From the NCBI GenBank assembly GCA_945280365.1, contig CALYQD010000008.1, positions 54,319-118,318 of the forward strand: a stretch of 64,000 nt of DNA, in the 5' to 3' direction. Both the position numbers and the translations under genes were made by a program. The stretch's first letter is position 1. Every line of letters begins with the position of its first letter. The notes beneath the pieces are model-generated. The model ran no database searches, was not told the origin of the DNA, and was given only the letters and a program-made list of their open reading frames with translations. Below, piece by piece: positions 17,082-27,600 of this stretch. This stretch comes from an uncultured Apibacter sp. (GTDB taxonomy: Bacteria > Bacteroidota > Bacteroidia > Flavobacteriales > Weeksellaceae).

Positions 17082-17673
17082 ATGAAAGAAAGAATTAAAA
17101 AAACTTATTATGCTTTTGATCCTAATGAAGCTAATTTTCTATTTGAGCGAACATTTATATTCGAGTCTCAACAGGAGTTGTTTGCAAAAATTCCACGCAT
17201 TATTCATCGTCTGTATTTCCCTAAATTTCCATTCATGATATTGGCTGGTTCAGTCGTCGCTTTTATACTGGTATGTTTTTTTTAAAACTTTTTTTACTTT
17301 AACCAAGAGGTTAACAAGGCTTTTTGCTTTAATCCCATTAATTGGAATAGTTGCTATAATCTATCTTGTTAGACACCACGTACAAATCTATATCGAAATA
17401 CGCTTAATTAAAAAGCTTTACAAAAAATTTAAATGGTCAGTTGAATGTTATTATGCTTTTTTTGAAGAAGGTATTTATATAAAATCGGTCGACATGGAAG
17501 GTGTATTCTATTAGGATGATTTTATGGACTTAGGATGCAGTAAAAAGGCTTTAGTTTTTCATTTTTGGCGTGCAAATACTAAATTCAAAAAATATTTTCC
17601 TTGTTTAGATAACGTCTACATCTTCATTGATGGTGATGAGAAAGTACTTGAACTTATAAGACTTATAACCTAG
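17082..17673 (+). pseudogene. decayed two-helix membrane protein gene (YcxB-like layout)
   Basis: From the ATG at 17082 an open frame runs 67 codons, through a soluble N-terminus (YYAFDPNEANFLFERTF) and a first membrane helix (FMILAGSVVAFILVCFF), to a stop at 17283 just after a run of eight T. One base further on, the next frame continues smoothly with a second membrane helix (LFALIPLIGIVAIIYLV) and a cytosolic domain, is broken by TAG at 17512, and then reads on (DDFMDLGCSKKALVFHFW...) to a terminal TAG at 17671. Bridging both lesions gives a protein of about 196 residues. The order short N-terminus, two helices, C-terminal domain resembles YcxB proteins, but the sequence match is weak and the function unknown. 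Confidence 0.6.
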
Positions 17674-18058
17674 TTGGTGATCTAGTTGCTTTTAAATAAT
17701 GATCTAAAAAAGGTAAATCTTAATTATATAGGTTCTAATTTTATTATTCAAACTTATTTGATTAGTTATATTCTTTTGTAAATAAGGGATAATACGCTCT
17801 ATTAGCTTACCACTTAATTGTAGTAAAAAAGGTGATTATTATATGTTAAAAAGTAGTATAAAATTTAATCGTTGATGGTGTCATTATATAAGAAATGCTC
17901 TAAAAATTATAGACTTAAAAAAATAAAAGATGAATGAATTTGATTAATTAAAATCATATTATCCTGCTTTTTTAAAGTCAGAAAATAAAGCGGTTTACTT
18001 CTTAATTAAACTGAACAATTTCTATAATTCTAAATTTCACTTATCTGATTTTATATCG
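17674..18058. other. gene-free stretch, possibly decayed coding DNA
   Basis: About 385 bases directly after the broken gene, with stop codons in all frames and no recognisable protein fragment. Local composition is a little less extreme than in ordinary spacers, which would fit old coding DNA, but nothing can be named. Confidence 0.4.
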
Positions 18059-18066
18059 TACCTTTG
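18059..18066 (+). promoter_or_regulatory. -7 promoter element of the cysteine desulfurase gene
   Basis: TACCTTTG matches TAnnTTTG. It implies an untranslated leader of about 120 bases before the ATG at 18196; no structured RNA element was recognised in it. Confidence 0.45.
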
Positions 18067-18195
18067 CACTTTACAAGTAATATTGGATTTACAGGAAAGA
18101 AATTGATTGTAAATAAACGATATATTAAAAAACACATTTATTTAATAAAATATAGAAAATAATTAATATTCCTTTAATTTTTTTTGAATTAATCA

Positions 18196-19371
18196 ATGAG
18201 CGAAATGAAAAAGATATATTTGGATAGTGCCGCTTCAACGGTAATCGATGAGAGGGTAATTGAAGCAATGATCCAATCAATGAAAGAAGATTTTGGTAAC
18301 CCATCAGCCATTCATAGTTTTGGACAGGAAAGTAAATCTAAAATTGAAACTGTTCGCAAGAATATAGCTCAATGGTTACATGTTAATTCTAACGAAATTA
18401 TTTTTACAAGTTGTGGTACTGAATCCAATAATTTAATTATACGTTCCTGTGTAGAAAATTTACATATTAGAAGGATAATCACATCGCCATTGGAACATAA
18501 ATCTGTTTTAGAAACGGTAAGAGATTTAAAAGAAAAACATCTTGAATTGGAAATAGTCTTTCTTCCTATTTTAAATAAACAAGGAGATTTAGATTTTTCT
18601 CACTTAGAAAATTTGCTACAAGATAACATTCCTACTCTGGTCTCTTTAATGCATTCCAATAATGAAATAGGAAATTTGACTGATATAGAATACATTGCAA
18701 AATTATGCAAAAAATATAATGCTTTATTCCATTCAGATACAGTGCAAACTATGGCACATTATCCTTTAGATTTTTCTAAAATTCCTGTTGACTTTGCTTC
18801 CTGCAGTGCCCATAAATTTCATGGCCCCAAAGGAATAGGTATAGCCTTTATAAGAAAATCGACCGGTTTAAAAGGAATTATGACCGGCGGTGCTCAAGAG
18901 CGCAATATGCGTGCCGGTACGGAAAACGTACATAGTATCGTAGGGTTAGGAAAGTCTTTTGATATGGCTATGAAAGAGTTGAATGAGAGAAGAAAAACTA
19001 TTGAAGAATTGAAACGTTACACCATAGATCAGCTATTAAAAAAGATAAAAGGTGTTTCTTTTAACGGTCATGGGACGGATTTTAGTAAAAGTATTTATAC
19101 GCTTTTAAGTATCTTGCTTCCTTTCCCTAATACCATGGTAGGCTTTCAATTGGATATGAAAGGAGTTGCCGTTTCACAAGGAAGTGCTTGCGCATCAGGA
19201 GCTTCTAAGCCATCAAAAACGATGTTACAACTTTACGGTGAAGATGAATTAAAAAACACAACAACTTTACGAATTTCTTTTAGTCATTATAATACTATTG
19301 AAGAAATTGATGTACTAATAAACATTCTTTCAGAAATACAAGAAAATAAAGTTAGTACCATCCTTTCCTAA
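18196..19371 (+). CDS. cysteine desulfurase family protein (NifS/IscS-like)
   Basis: PLP-dependent enzyme that removes sulfur from cysteine as a persulfide for Fe-S cluster or thiolation pathways. The 391 residues show YLDSAASTV at the start, the PLP lysine K207 in SAHKFHGPKG, H101 in PLEHKS, the NNEIG loop at 155-159 and the catalytic Cys C332 in GSACASGASKPS. The short catalytic-loop spacing places it in the class I (NifS/IscS) group. It is not beside an IscU, NifU or Suf gene, so a second, SUF-type system may exist elsewhere; this copy could serve tRNA thiolation. The gene overlaps the convergent M1-like gene by 20 bases at the 3' end. Confidence 0.93.
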   Translation: MSEMKKIYLDSAASTVIDERVIEAMIQSMKEDFGNPSAIHSFGQESKSKIETVRKNIAQWLHVNSNEIIFTSCGTESNNLIIRSCVENLHIRRIITSPLEHKSVLETVRDLKEKHLELEIVFLPILNKQGDLDFSHLENLLQDNIPTLVSLMHSNNEIGNLTDIEYIAKLCKKYNALFHSDTVQTMAHYPLDFSKIPVDFASCSAHKFHGPKGIGIAFIRKSTGLKGIMTGGAQERNMRAGTENVHSIVGLGKSFDMAMKELNERRKTIEELKRYTIDQLLKKIKGVSFNGHGTDFSKSIYTLLSILLPFPNTMVGFQLDMKGVAVSQGSACASGASKPSKTMLQLYGEDELKNTTTLRISFSHYNTIEEIDVLINILSEIQENKVSTILS

Positions 19372-22192
19372 AATGGTTGATTACTGCACTTAAATTAAAG
19401 TTAAAGGTAAAACGTATATGTGACAAATAGCTATCCTTTGCAGGTTCAAAACCTAATGTTGATTGAATAGGAAGATAAAATTCAAGAAATTCAGGTATAA
19501 TGTTAAGTTTAATTCCTGTGTCATAAATAAATTTAGTAGGTTTTGCTTTATTATTGTATAAGCCAATATCTGCATAAATATCTAAAAGCTTCCATAAATG
19601 TATTTCCCCGTTTAAAGAGGTAATCCATTTATTGGCAGATTTATCCAATATAGATTTAAAACCTCCTTCTGCCATTATATATTGTTGATAAAATAGTCCG
19701 CTGGTTGCAGATCTTCCTAAATAATCCATATAATTAAAGCTATAATCGGTTATATGATCCACCCCAAAATCAAAATAAGTAGAATTTGAATTATTAGTTA
19801 TAAAATATCCGCCAAAATATCGTAAGGTTATTTTCTTATTGGGTGCATATTCATGTCTAAAATATATTTCCGAACTAATCTTATTGAACATATTAGAATG
19901 TTGAAAATTAGTTTTACTATACCATTCATTAATTAGTCTGTTATCAGAATGGGAATAAGAAATATCAAGAAGATTATAATGCGAATAGTCATCTTTTTCC
20001 CATAATTTTGAAGGATTTTTTTCTCTCTCAACACTATTAAATGATATTCCTATAGTTCTATTAATTTCTGATCTCGGTCTTTTCTTAAAAAGAAAGTTTA
20101 AATTTCCCGAATACTTTTTATAACTCAAATCTTTATCATAATGATAAAAATTATAACCTGATCCTAATGATATTCTCCTAAAAATACCGTTCTCCATATC
20201 GTAATTGTAGTTTAAAGATGCTGCTCCTGTCAAACTCTTTGTCCCAGTAGAGTATGTTGGAGAAAAAGAATACTCAAACGGTCTTGAAAAAGGAGAACTA
20301 TTATAAAAGCGTAATCCTAAAATAAATTTATCATAATTATTCCAATTGATATTAGGTTCATAGAAAATTTGTGTATAATTAGGATTATCAACATCTGCAT
20401 AAAATTTCATCTGTAATTTTTTTTTGTTTTTATAAATTCCTTCTGTATTTAACAAATTATCATTATCATTAATTTCAGGAAAAATATAATTTTTATTAAT
20501 AAGCAATTTGCTGTAATCACCATTTATAAATGTATATACAGAATCTTTCTTCGTTGAAAAAATCCATTTTTGATTAATTACTTGCTTGTTTTTTTCGGCT
20601 GTAATTAAAATTGGCACAGCTAAAGCCGTTTTATTGGTTATACGTATTTTTATATTATTTGTATCGTTTTTATTATCATAGAATTTCTTAATCTTAAAAT
20701 TGATACGATCATTTGTTGAAATGTATTTTTGAAAGAACCAATCTAAATTTTCATGAGAAACATCTTCCAAGAACTTTTGAAAATATAAAGCATTTACTTC
20801 TTTTTCTCTTCTTTCTTGTATAAGTTTTCTAATTGAGCTTTCAAAAATGCCCTGACTTAAATATTCAGATAAAAAATTAAAACTTAATCCCGATTTAAAT
20901 CCACTTATAATATATTGATTTATATTGCTTAATTCTAAAAAATTTTCATTAATCGGTTGATCATAATTTTGTGTGGCTATATACCTATAACCTAATTTAT
21001 ACCTATCAATTAAAGGGACTTTAGATATAAAAAAATATTTTAGGGGTTTAATTTTCAGTATACTAAAATCATCCGGTAAATCACCCAATAATTTTGTATC
21101 AGGATAGTATTTTTTTAGATATTTTAATTGATAGTAAGTAAGCAAACCATTAGAAATCCAATGATATTTATTTTTATCTAATTTAATGATTTGATTAATC
21201 GTTAAATATGCAATTTGTTGAAACATTTTAAGGTCAATTTTAATATCATCAGAAAACATGACCCATTCCTTAAGACCAAATAAATTAATATTATCAACTC
21301 CTACAAAATTTCGATCTTTTTTTATTTTAGAGCTAATAAATATTTTTGCAGGAAGAGTTCCTAACTTTTCTTTTAAAAATGATAATTCTCTTTGAATATT
21401 TTTATAATATAACTCTTTTAATTCTTCTTTAATCGGATATCCTATAGTTACCTCTGTTTGTATTCCATCTATTTCATATAAAAATGATAGAGGCTTATTT
21501 TTAGTAAGTAAAACAGTTACTGCATCATAGTTGGTCCCTTTTAAAATATGATCTCCTTCTTTAACCAAATCTCCTTCTATATATAGATCATTAGGATAAT
21601 AAAAAACTATAGAATAATCCGTTTTTCTATATGGATTAAATTCTGTATCAGTGAAAGATTCCAATTTAGGTTTTGATTTATCAAAGTCTAAAGGTTGTAT
21701 AAAAAAGTTTTTTAATAAATACGTTCCTTTAGATGAATATCCATATCCTGTAATTTTATCATAAGGTACTTTAATATTGTAGTTCAAATTAAGAGAAATG
21801 CTATCATTAGGCAATAAAGGGTTGAAAAGGTTTATTTCATAAAATTCAAAATCTCTAAGTAAAAAAACAGGTTGACGTTTATCTATAAAAATTGTTAAAT
21901 CATTAATTCTACCTCTATTTAAATATTTTGAAAAATATAAAGATTTATTCCTATCTTCTAACTTTCGTTTTCCTAAAACTGTATTGGTATTAGAATAGGA
22001 ATTAGCAGCTGCATGCAGATATATTTTATCTAATGTATATCCTGTATTATTAAAAAAAGTTATCTTTTGCTTAACTGATATATTTTTAGTTATGCTATCT
22101 AAAGTAGCAGAAATAAATATCTTGTCACTTTGAGCTAAGCAAAATAAAGGTAAAATGAAAAGTATTATTTTTATTATAATTTTAATTTTCAT
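19352..22192 (-). CDS. M1-like pseudopeptidase fused to a C-terminal outer-membrane beta-barrel
   Basis: A 946-residue exported protein (signal peptide ending LPLFCLAQ). Residues about 25-240 resemble the M1 aminopeptidase N-terminal beta-domain, about 250-500 the gluzincin catalytic fold, and about 600-946 consist of alternating short aromatic-ended strands ending in a C-terminal aromatic, as in outer-membrane barrels. The zinc motif HExxH-x18-E is fully replaced at correct spacing: Q325, Q326, Y329 and N348, while the surrounding WISNGLLTYY still mirrors WxNEGFAxY. So it is probably catalytically dead. Related M1-barrel proteins occur in flavobacteria next to Smr genes, as here. Role unknown; protein-protein interaction at the outer membrane is a guess. 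Confidence 0.75.
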   Translation of the reverse strand: MKIKIIIKIILFILPLFCLAQSDKIFISATLDSITKNISVKQKITFFNNTGYTLDKIYLHAAANSYSNTNTVLGKRKLEDRNKSLYFSKYLNRGRINDLTIFIDKRQPVFLLRDFEFYEINLFNPLLPNDSISLNLNYNIKVPYDKITGYGYSSKGTYLLKNFFIQPLDFDKSKPKLESFTDTEFNPYRKTDYSIVFYYPNDLYIEGDLVKEGDHILKGTNYDAVTVLLTKNKPLSFLYEIDGIQTEVTIGYPIKEELKELYYKNIQRELSFLKEKLGTLPAKIFISSKIKKDRNFVGVDNINLFGLKEWVMFSDDIKIDLKMFQQIAYLTINQIIKLDKNKYHWISNGLLTYYQLKYLKKYYPDTKLLGDLPDDFSILKIKPLKYFFISKVPLIDRYKLGYRYIATQNYDQPINENFLELSNINQYIISGFKSGLSFNFLSEYLSQGIFESSIRKLIQERREKEVNALYFQKFLEDVSHENLDWFFQKYISTNDRINFKIKKFYDNKNDTNNIKIRITNKTALAVPILITAEKNKQVINQKWIFSTKKDSVYTFINGDYSKLLINKNYIFPEINDNDNLLNTEGIYKNKKKLQMKFYADVDNPNYTQIFYEPNINWNNYDKFILGLRFYNSSPFSRPFEYSFSPTYSTGTKSLTGAASLNYNYDMENGIFRRISLGSGYNFYHYDKDLSYKKYSGNLNFLFKKRPRSEINRTIGISFNSVEREKNPSKLWEKDDYSHYNLLDISYSHSDNRLINEWYSKTNFQHSNMFNKISSEIYFRHEYAPNKKITLRYFGGYFITNNSNSTYFDFGVDHITDYSFNYMDYLGRSATSGLFYQQYIMAEGGFKSILDKSANKWITSLNGEIHLWKLLDIYADIGLYNNKAKPTKFIYDTGIKLNIIPEFLEFYLPIQSTLGFEPAKDSYLSHIRFTFNFNLSAVINHFRKGWY

Positions 22193-22227
22193 AGGGGGGT
22201 AAAAAAGTAATCACTAGAAAAACTTGA

Positions 22228-22743
22228 TTATTTGAATCTCACTTCTACAGCTCCAAAACGATATTTTATAATGTCAGCTTCAAAAAATTCAATGTCATCA
22301 ATAGTATTTAAAATCTTATAAATTTCTTTTTTTAGGACGCCTTTACCTTTTCCATGAATAAAAATTAGTTTATTTATTTTATCCATTTTAGCTAACTTTA
22401 TTTCTTCATTTGCTCGATTAATTTGCTTTTCAAGCATCTGATGAGGTGTTAAATTTTTTACTGAATCAACCAAATTTCCAATATGTAGATCTATAATTCT
22501 TTCTTTTTCATTTTTTTTTGCAAATATATTTTTCTTTTTTGAAGAAACATCTTCCTTTTTAGTACTAACATTTGAAATAGCATTATATATATTTTCATAT
22601 TTTTCAGCTGAAATTATTTTATCTATTGAATAAATAATTTCAAAACCATAGGAATCTAATAACAAAACTTTAGTCCCTGTAATATTTTTTATGATATATA
22701 CCCCCTCTTCATCTATTAGTTTTACTTTATCTCCGATTTTCAT
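22228..22743 (-). CDS. Smr domain protein (short MutS2-associated type)
   Basis: A 171-residue protein with an N-terminal small beta-domain (MKIGDKVKLIDEEGVYIIKNI), a lysine-rich linker (about 60-80) and a C-terminal Smr domain (about 82-171). The Smr landmarks IDLHIGNL near 84 and the nuclease-loop IHGKGKGVLKKEIYKIL near 130-146 are intact. Smr domains nick or cleave nucleic acid, and recent work on stand-alone Smr proteins links some of them to ribosome rescue by mRNA cleavage. The usual Bacteroidota DUF2027-Smr protein is roughly twice as long, so this is a shortened form. It is upstream of the M1-like gene on the same strand, 35 bases apart. Confidence 0.85.
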   Translation of the reverse strand: MKIGDKVKLIDEEGVYIIKNITGTKVLLLDSYGFEIIYSIDKIISAEKYENIYNAISNVSTKKEDVSSKKKNIFAKKNEKERIIDLHIGNLVDSVKNLTPHQMLEKQINRANEEIKLAKMDKINKLIFIHGKGKGVLKKEIYKILNTIDDIEFFEADIIKYRFGAVEVRFK

Positions 22744-22828
22744 TTACAATAAATTAACAAAGAAGGCTACCATTTTGATAGCCTTCTCAATTTAGTGATA
22801 AATATCTTTATATGTTTTTTATATCTTA

Positions 22829-24496
22829 TTACCTTGGAATCTTATTACTAGCTCCTCTTTTATTTCTGGTAGATGAAGATTCTTTACCTTTATGGTCTTG
22901 AGCTACTCTAAATCCTACCCAAACTGCAGATTCATTTTCTAACATATATCTTCTTTGTCCCGGATCTAACCAATAGGATGTATCATTCCAAGAACCTCCT
23001 TTTATAACTCTTAAATCATTACTAATTTGAGAGGTTCTTTGTTTAGTATCTTTCTCTAAAACAACTCTACCATTTTTATCCACTATCCAATTTCTAATTG
23101 GGGAATTATAAAAACTATATACACCTGTTGAATCTATTACTCCATCTCCTGCTTCTAATGATGATTGAAAATCTCCATCTCTAAAGTTTCTAGCATCATC
23201 TACAACTTCGGTTTCAAATTTACCGGATAAATTTCTATATAGTCTTCGTCCATCCGCTAAGGTATCATATTGTATATTTCCATCTTCAACCTTTTTGAAT
23301 CTTCCTGGACTTCCTGCCTCACTGATAAATTGTTGATAGACATTTCCCCTATAATAATTGAAATCATTATAATCAGTGTCTATTAAAGGTCTATAAACAT
23401 CTTGCGTCCATTCAGCAACATTTCCGTACATTCCATAAAGACCAAAAGGATTGGAAGGATAAGATCTTACATCAGAGGTAATAGCATTACCATCATTAGC
23501 CCAACCTCCGCTTCCAGAATAATCTCCACTGCCTCCTGATTTAAAATTTGCTTCGAACTGCCCCTTATTTCTACCCTTTTTAGCTCTCATTCTATTAATC
23601 ATCACATCTTTACCCTCAATGATATTATATTGTCTATTATCAGCTTCAGCTAATGCAGCATATTCCCATTCGGCTTCTGTTGGTAACCTGAATTTTTGTA
23701 CTAAATTACCTTGTGCACTTTTATTAACAGCAATAATTCTTTCATTTTTACTAGTTATTCCACGCTGTTTAGCTATTTTATCTTGATTAACTATCCCTTC
23801 AAGTTCAGGGTCATTATACTTATATTTTTCAACATTAAAGGAATTTGAACCAACATTATTTTCAGGATTACTATAATAATCCTTAGGTATAATACCTTTA
23901 TTCATTAGTTCTTTTTCATTAGCTCTATCTGTCAACCAATCACAATATCTTTGCGCTTGCAACCAGCTAACTCCCACTACAGGATAATTGTCAAACTGAG
24001 GAGCTCTAAAATAATCTTCAGAATAAACATCGTTTCTTGATAACTTATTTTTCCAAACAAGTGTATCAGGAAGTGCTCCGAAGTAAATATCTTTATAATT
24101 ATCTTGCGTTGGAGAATATACGTATTTCAACCAAGTTACATATTCACGATATTCATAGTTGGTTACTTCTGTCTCTCCAATAAAAAAGGACCGAACTTGC
24201 ATACGATTAGGCGTATTGTTCCAATCATGCATCACATCATCCTTTACTAAACCCATAGTAAATGAACCACCCTCTATAAATACCATTCCTACCCAGCCTT
24301 TTTCTGTTTTTTTCTTATTGCTATAAAACCAACCGTTTCTATCATTGGCTTTCCAACCTGTTAAACTTTTTGTGTTTTTAGTACCACCGCCAGGCTTCGT
24401 TCTTCTACCACCGCAATTAATTAAGATTAAGGGAATTGAAGAAACAATGAATAATGATAATATGAATTTCCCGATTCTCATTGTATTTATTTTCAT
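22829..24496 (-). CDS. gldJ: gliding motility / T9SS lipoprotein GldJ
   Basis: A 555-residue lipoprotein of the formylglycine-generating-enzyme (FGE) fold. The signal peptide ends in the lipobox LINC with C28 as the acylated residue. The FGE-like domain shows GGSFTMG near 77, FFIGETEVTNYEYREYVTW near 101-119, the central PTEAEWEYAA and GNVAEWTQDVY and the terminal VIKGGSWND...VGFRVA, together with the inserts typical of GldJ. In Flavobacterium GldJ is needed for gliding and T9SS and stabilises GldK. Conserved placement back to back with porU-porV supports the call. A second ATG at 24481 would give a leaner signal peptide and a more usual leader behind the -7 box, so either start is possible. 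Confidence 0.95.
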   Translation of the reverse strand: MKINTMRIGKFILSLFIVSSIPLILINCGGRRTKPGGGTKNTKSLTGWKANDRNGWFYSNKKKTEKGWVGMVFIEGGSFTMGLVKDDVMHDWNNTPNRMQVRSFFIGETEVTNYEYREYVTWLKYVYSPTQDNYKDIYFGALPDTLVWKNKLSRNDVYSEDYFRAPQFDNYPVVGVSWLQAQRYCDWLTDRANEKELMNKGIIPKDYYSNPENNVGSNSFNVEKYKYNDPELEGIVNQDKIAKQRGITSKNERIIAVNKSAQGNLVQKFRLPTEAEWEYAALAEADNRQYNIIEGKDVMINRMRAKKGRNKGQFEANFKSGGSGDYSGSGGWANDGNAITSDVRSYPSNPFGLYGMYGNVAEWTQDVYRPLIDTDYNDFNYYRGNVYQQFISEAGSPGRFKKVEDGNIQYDTLADGRRLYRNLSGKFETEVVDDARNFRDGDFQSSLEAGDGVIDSTGVYSFYNSPIRNWIVDKNGRVVLEKDTKQRTSQISNDLRVIKGGSWNDTSYWLDPGQRRYMLENESAVWVGFRVAQDHKGKESSSTRNKRGASNKIPR

Positions 24497-24509
24497 AATT
24501 TAGATCATG

Positions 24510-24517
24510 CAAAAATA
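24510..24517 (-). promoter_or_regulatory. -7 promoter element of gldJ
   Basis: Plus-strand CAAAAATA gives TATTTTTG on the minus strand. Transcription would start near 24503, only about 7 bases before the first ATG but about 22 before the second. Confidence 0.5.
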
Positions 24518-24645
24518 ATATAATATTGTAGAAAGAAAAATTTTTTCTACTTTATATTACATAACCTCAAATAACGTATACTAATATATAAATATTGTAC
24601 ATTTTATAAAATATTATTTATAATTATTCGTTATCATAAAGGTAA

Positions 24646-27600
24646 ATGAAAAGATTTGTATTTTTTTTTATAGCGCTTTATGTCCAAGCGCTTTTATTAT
24701 CAGTTGAAGGTCAAACCATTACGATTAATTGGGAGGGTTTAAAATCCGCTTCATATTTTACAGGATATTCAGGAAAGTATCCTTATTTTTCAAATGAAAA
24801 CTATTCAATTGATGGGGGAATTCCCACTTTATATTATGACAAATTAACAGATTTTAATGGAGATATTTACCTTTCTAACTTACAATGGAGGCAAATTGAA
24901 AAGTCGCAATTGGGTGATATTCCTATAAATTTAATTCCCGCAGTTGATCAATTCAGCGCATCGATAACAAAGTCTCGAGATCAAAAATTTATTTCTGTTT
25001 CAATCAAAACCTTAAAAAAAATTGATAATACTTTTTTTCAGCTTGTAAGTTTTAACATAGATAAAAAAAGTACTCTTTTAAAAAATATTTCAACCTTGGA
25101 GTCGAATTTAAATACTGAAAGTATTTTACAGAACGGAGAATGGTATAAAATAAAATTATCTAAAACAGGAATCTATAAAATAGATTATAATTTTTTAAAA
25201 TCCTTAGGAATAAATGTTAATTCAATAAATCCAAAAACCATACGAATTTTTGGTAATGGGGGTAAAATGTTACCTGAGCCGACTTCTGATTTTCGATATG
25301 AAAATTTAAAAGAAAATGCAATCTATGTTTCCGGCGAAGAGGATGGAGCTTTTAATGCCAATGATTATATTTTATTTTATGGACAAGGCCCTGACTATTG
25401 GATAAGAGAATCAACTATTAAACACAAAAAAAACATCTATGAAGATTATGCATACTATTTTATTAATATAAATCAATCCCCCGGAAAAAGAATTTCAACA
25501 ATAGCTTATAAGACTCCTAATGACAAAATTTATACAGAATACGATGACCATCAATTTTATGAAGAAGATTTATACAATTTAAATCAAGTAGGAAAAATTT
25601 GGGTGGGAGAAAATTTAAGTATAAAAAATAATAAAGTAGTTGATTTTACAGTACACGATTTGGTTTCTGCTTCAAATATAACCTGTAATTACTCATGGGT
25701 TTCAAGAAATGCAACCAATGGAAAGTTAATCGTCTTATTCAATGATACCCCTTTATATTCGACTATTCTACAGCCGCTAAGTACTGAACTTGATTTTGCA
25801 ATAGGTAAGCAAACGAAAACCTTTACTTCAAATAAAAATCAATTAAAATTTACTTTAAAATTTGATAATTCTTCCAATCCATCAGCTGAACTATATCCTG
25901 ATTATTTGGAGGTTATTTTTAAGCAAAAACTTAAATTTAATGGAAGCCAAATGAATTTTAGGACATTTGATGCTATTGAAAACGGGAAAATATACGGATT
26001 TAATTTTTCTCCTTCGGAAGCTTTTGAAGTTTGGGATGTTTCAGATATCGTAAATGCAAAAAAATTAGAAAGGGCAACAGACACTTATAATTTTTCTTAT
26101 CAATTTTCCTCTATTGTTTTCAAAAATGAAATGGTTGCATTCAAACATGCTGCAGCTTACATACCAACTGCAGTTGGAAAAATTTCAAATCAAGCTTTAC
26201 ATTCAATCTCCAATCCAGATTATATTATAATAACAATTCCTGAATTTGTCTCACAAGCAAATCGCATAAAAAATCTACATCAAACTAATAACAATCTCAA
26301 AGTAGAAGTTGTGACCGTAAATCAAATTTATAATGAATTTAGTTCCGGAGGACAGGATTTAACTGCAATAAGAGATTTTTTAAGATATTTATACAAAAAA
26401 GATAATCAAAAATTAAAGTATGTATTGCTCTTGGGAGCCAGTTCGTATGATCTGAAAAATAAAACCGGAAAAGGATATAATCTCATTCCTACTTATCATA
26501 GTTATGAAAGTTCAGGCATAAACTATTCATATGCAACGGATGATTATATTACCATTTTGGATGATAACGAAGCGAAAATGATCGATGAAAATGCTAATCT
26601 CTCTTCATCTCAACTTGATATTGCAGTGGGAAGAATGATCGCAAAAGATTTAGATGAAGCAACACTATGCGTAGATAAAAGTGTGAAATATATGAATGGA
26701 AATTCTTCACAAGGTTCACCTTTCGGTGACTGGAGATTAAAAACCTCCCTTATCGTTGACATTGATAGTGAAAATAATTTTCATAAAAAAATAGAAGAAA
26801 CAATCGCCCAAAATATTTTTGAAAAGAGTTTAAAAGAATATACTTTGAGCAAGCTTTATATCGACTCTTATAAAGCAGACTACACCTCTGGGGGAGCCCG
26901 ATTTCCACAGGTTACTACCGCAATAAAAAATGCTTTTAACAACGGCAATTTAGTAATAAATTATTTTGGGCACGGCGGTCCGCTTTCAATTTCTCAATAC
27001 AGATTATTTACTAAAGAAGATATTAAAAGTTTGACTAACTTTAATAACGATTTCTCTCGATTACCTTTATTTATTACTATCTCTTGTGATGTATCCATCT
27101 GGGATAATCCTACATTAAACTCTTTTGGAGATATGTTATATCTTAAAAAAAATGGAGGTGCTTATGCGATGATTACTACAAACAGAGCTTTATCTATATA
27201 TTACGGACTAACAATGAATCCAATATTAATGAAATATATTTTTAGTTCGGATTCCAATGATAAAAAATATATAGCTTTGGGGGAAGCCTTACGTTTATCA
27301 AAAAAAGAATTTAGACATGGAGATAATCGAAAAATATCTTTATTGGGTGATCCTGCTCAATCTCTCGCATATCCAAAACGTAAAATAAAATTAACTAAAA
27401 TAAATGGAAAAGATGCGGACAATTTTTCTGAGACCATAAGAGCTTTAGATTTTATAACATTAGAAGGACAAGTCTTAGACGAGAATGATAAACCAGACAC
27501 ATCTTTTTCTGGTAGTATACAAACCATACTTTATGATAAACCCATTGAAAAGAAAACCCTCAATAACTTCAATCTAAACTCTTTAAATCCTCCACTTGAA

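Noticed and set aside
17276..17283. Programmed ribosomal frameshift at the T8 run
   Set aside because: A further in-frame TAG downstream makes a decayed gene the simpler reading; T8 alone is a weak slippery site.
22829..24496. GldJ as a formylglycine-generating enzyme or sulfatase modifier
   Set aside because: The FGE fold is present but with a lipoprotein signal, family-specific inserts and porU/porV linkage; it is GldJ, a structural component.
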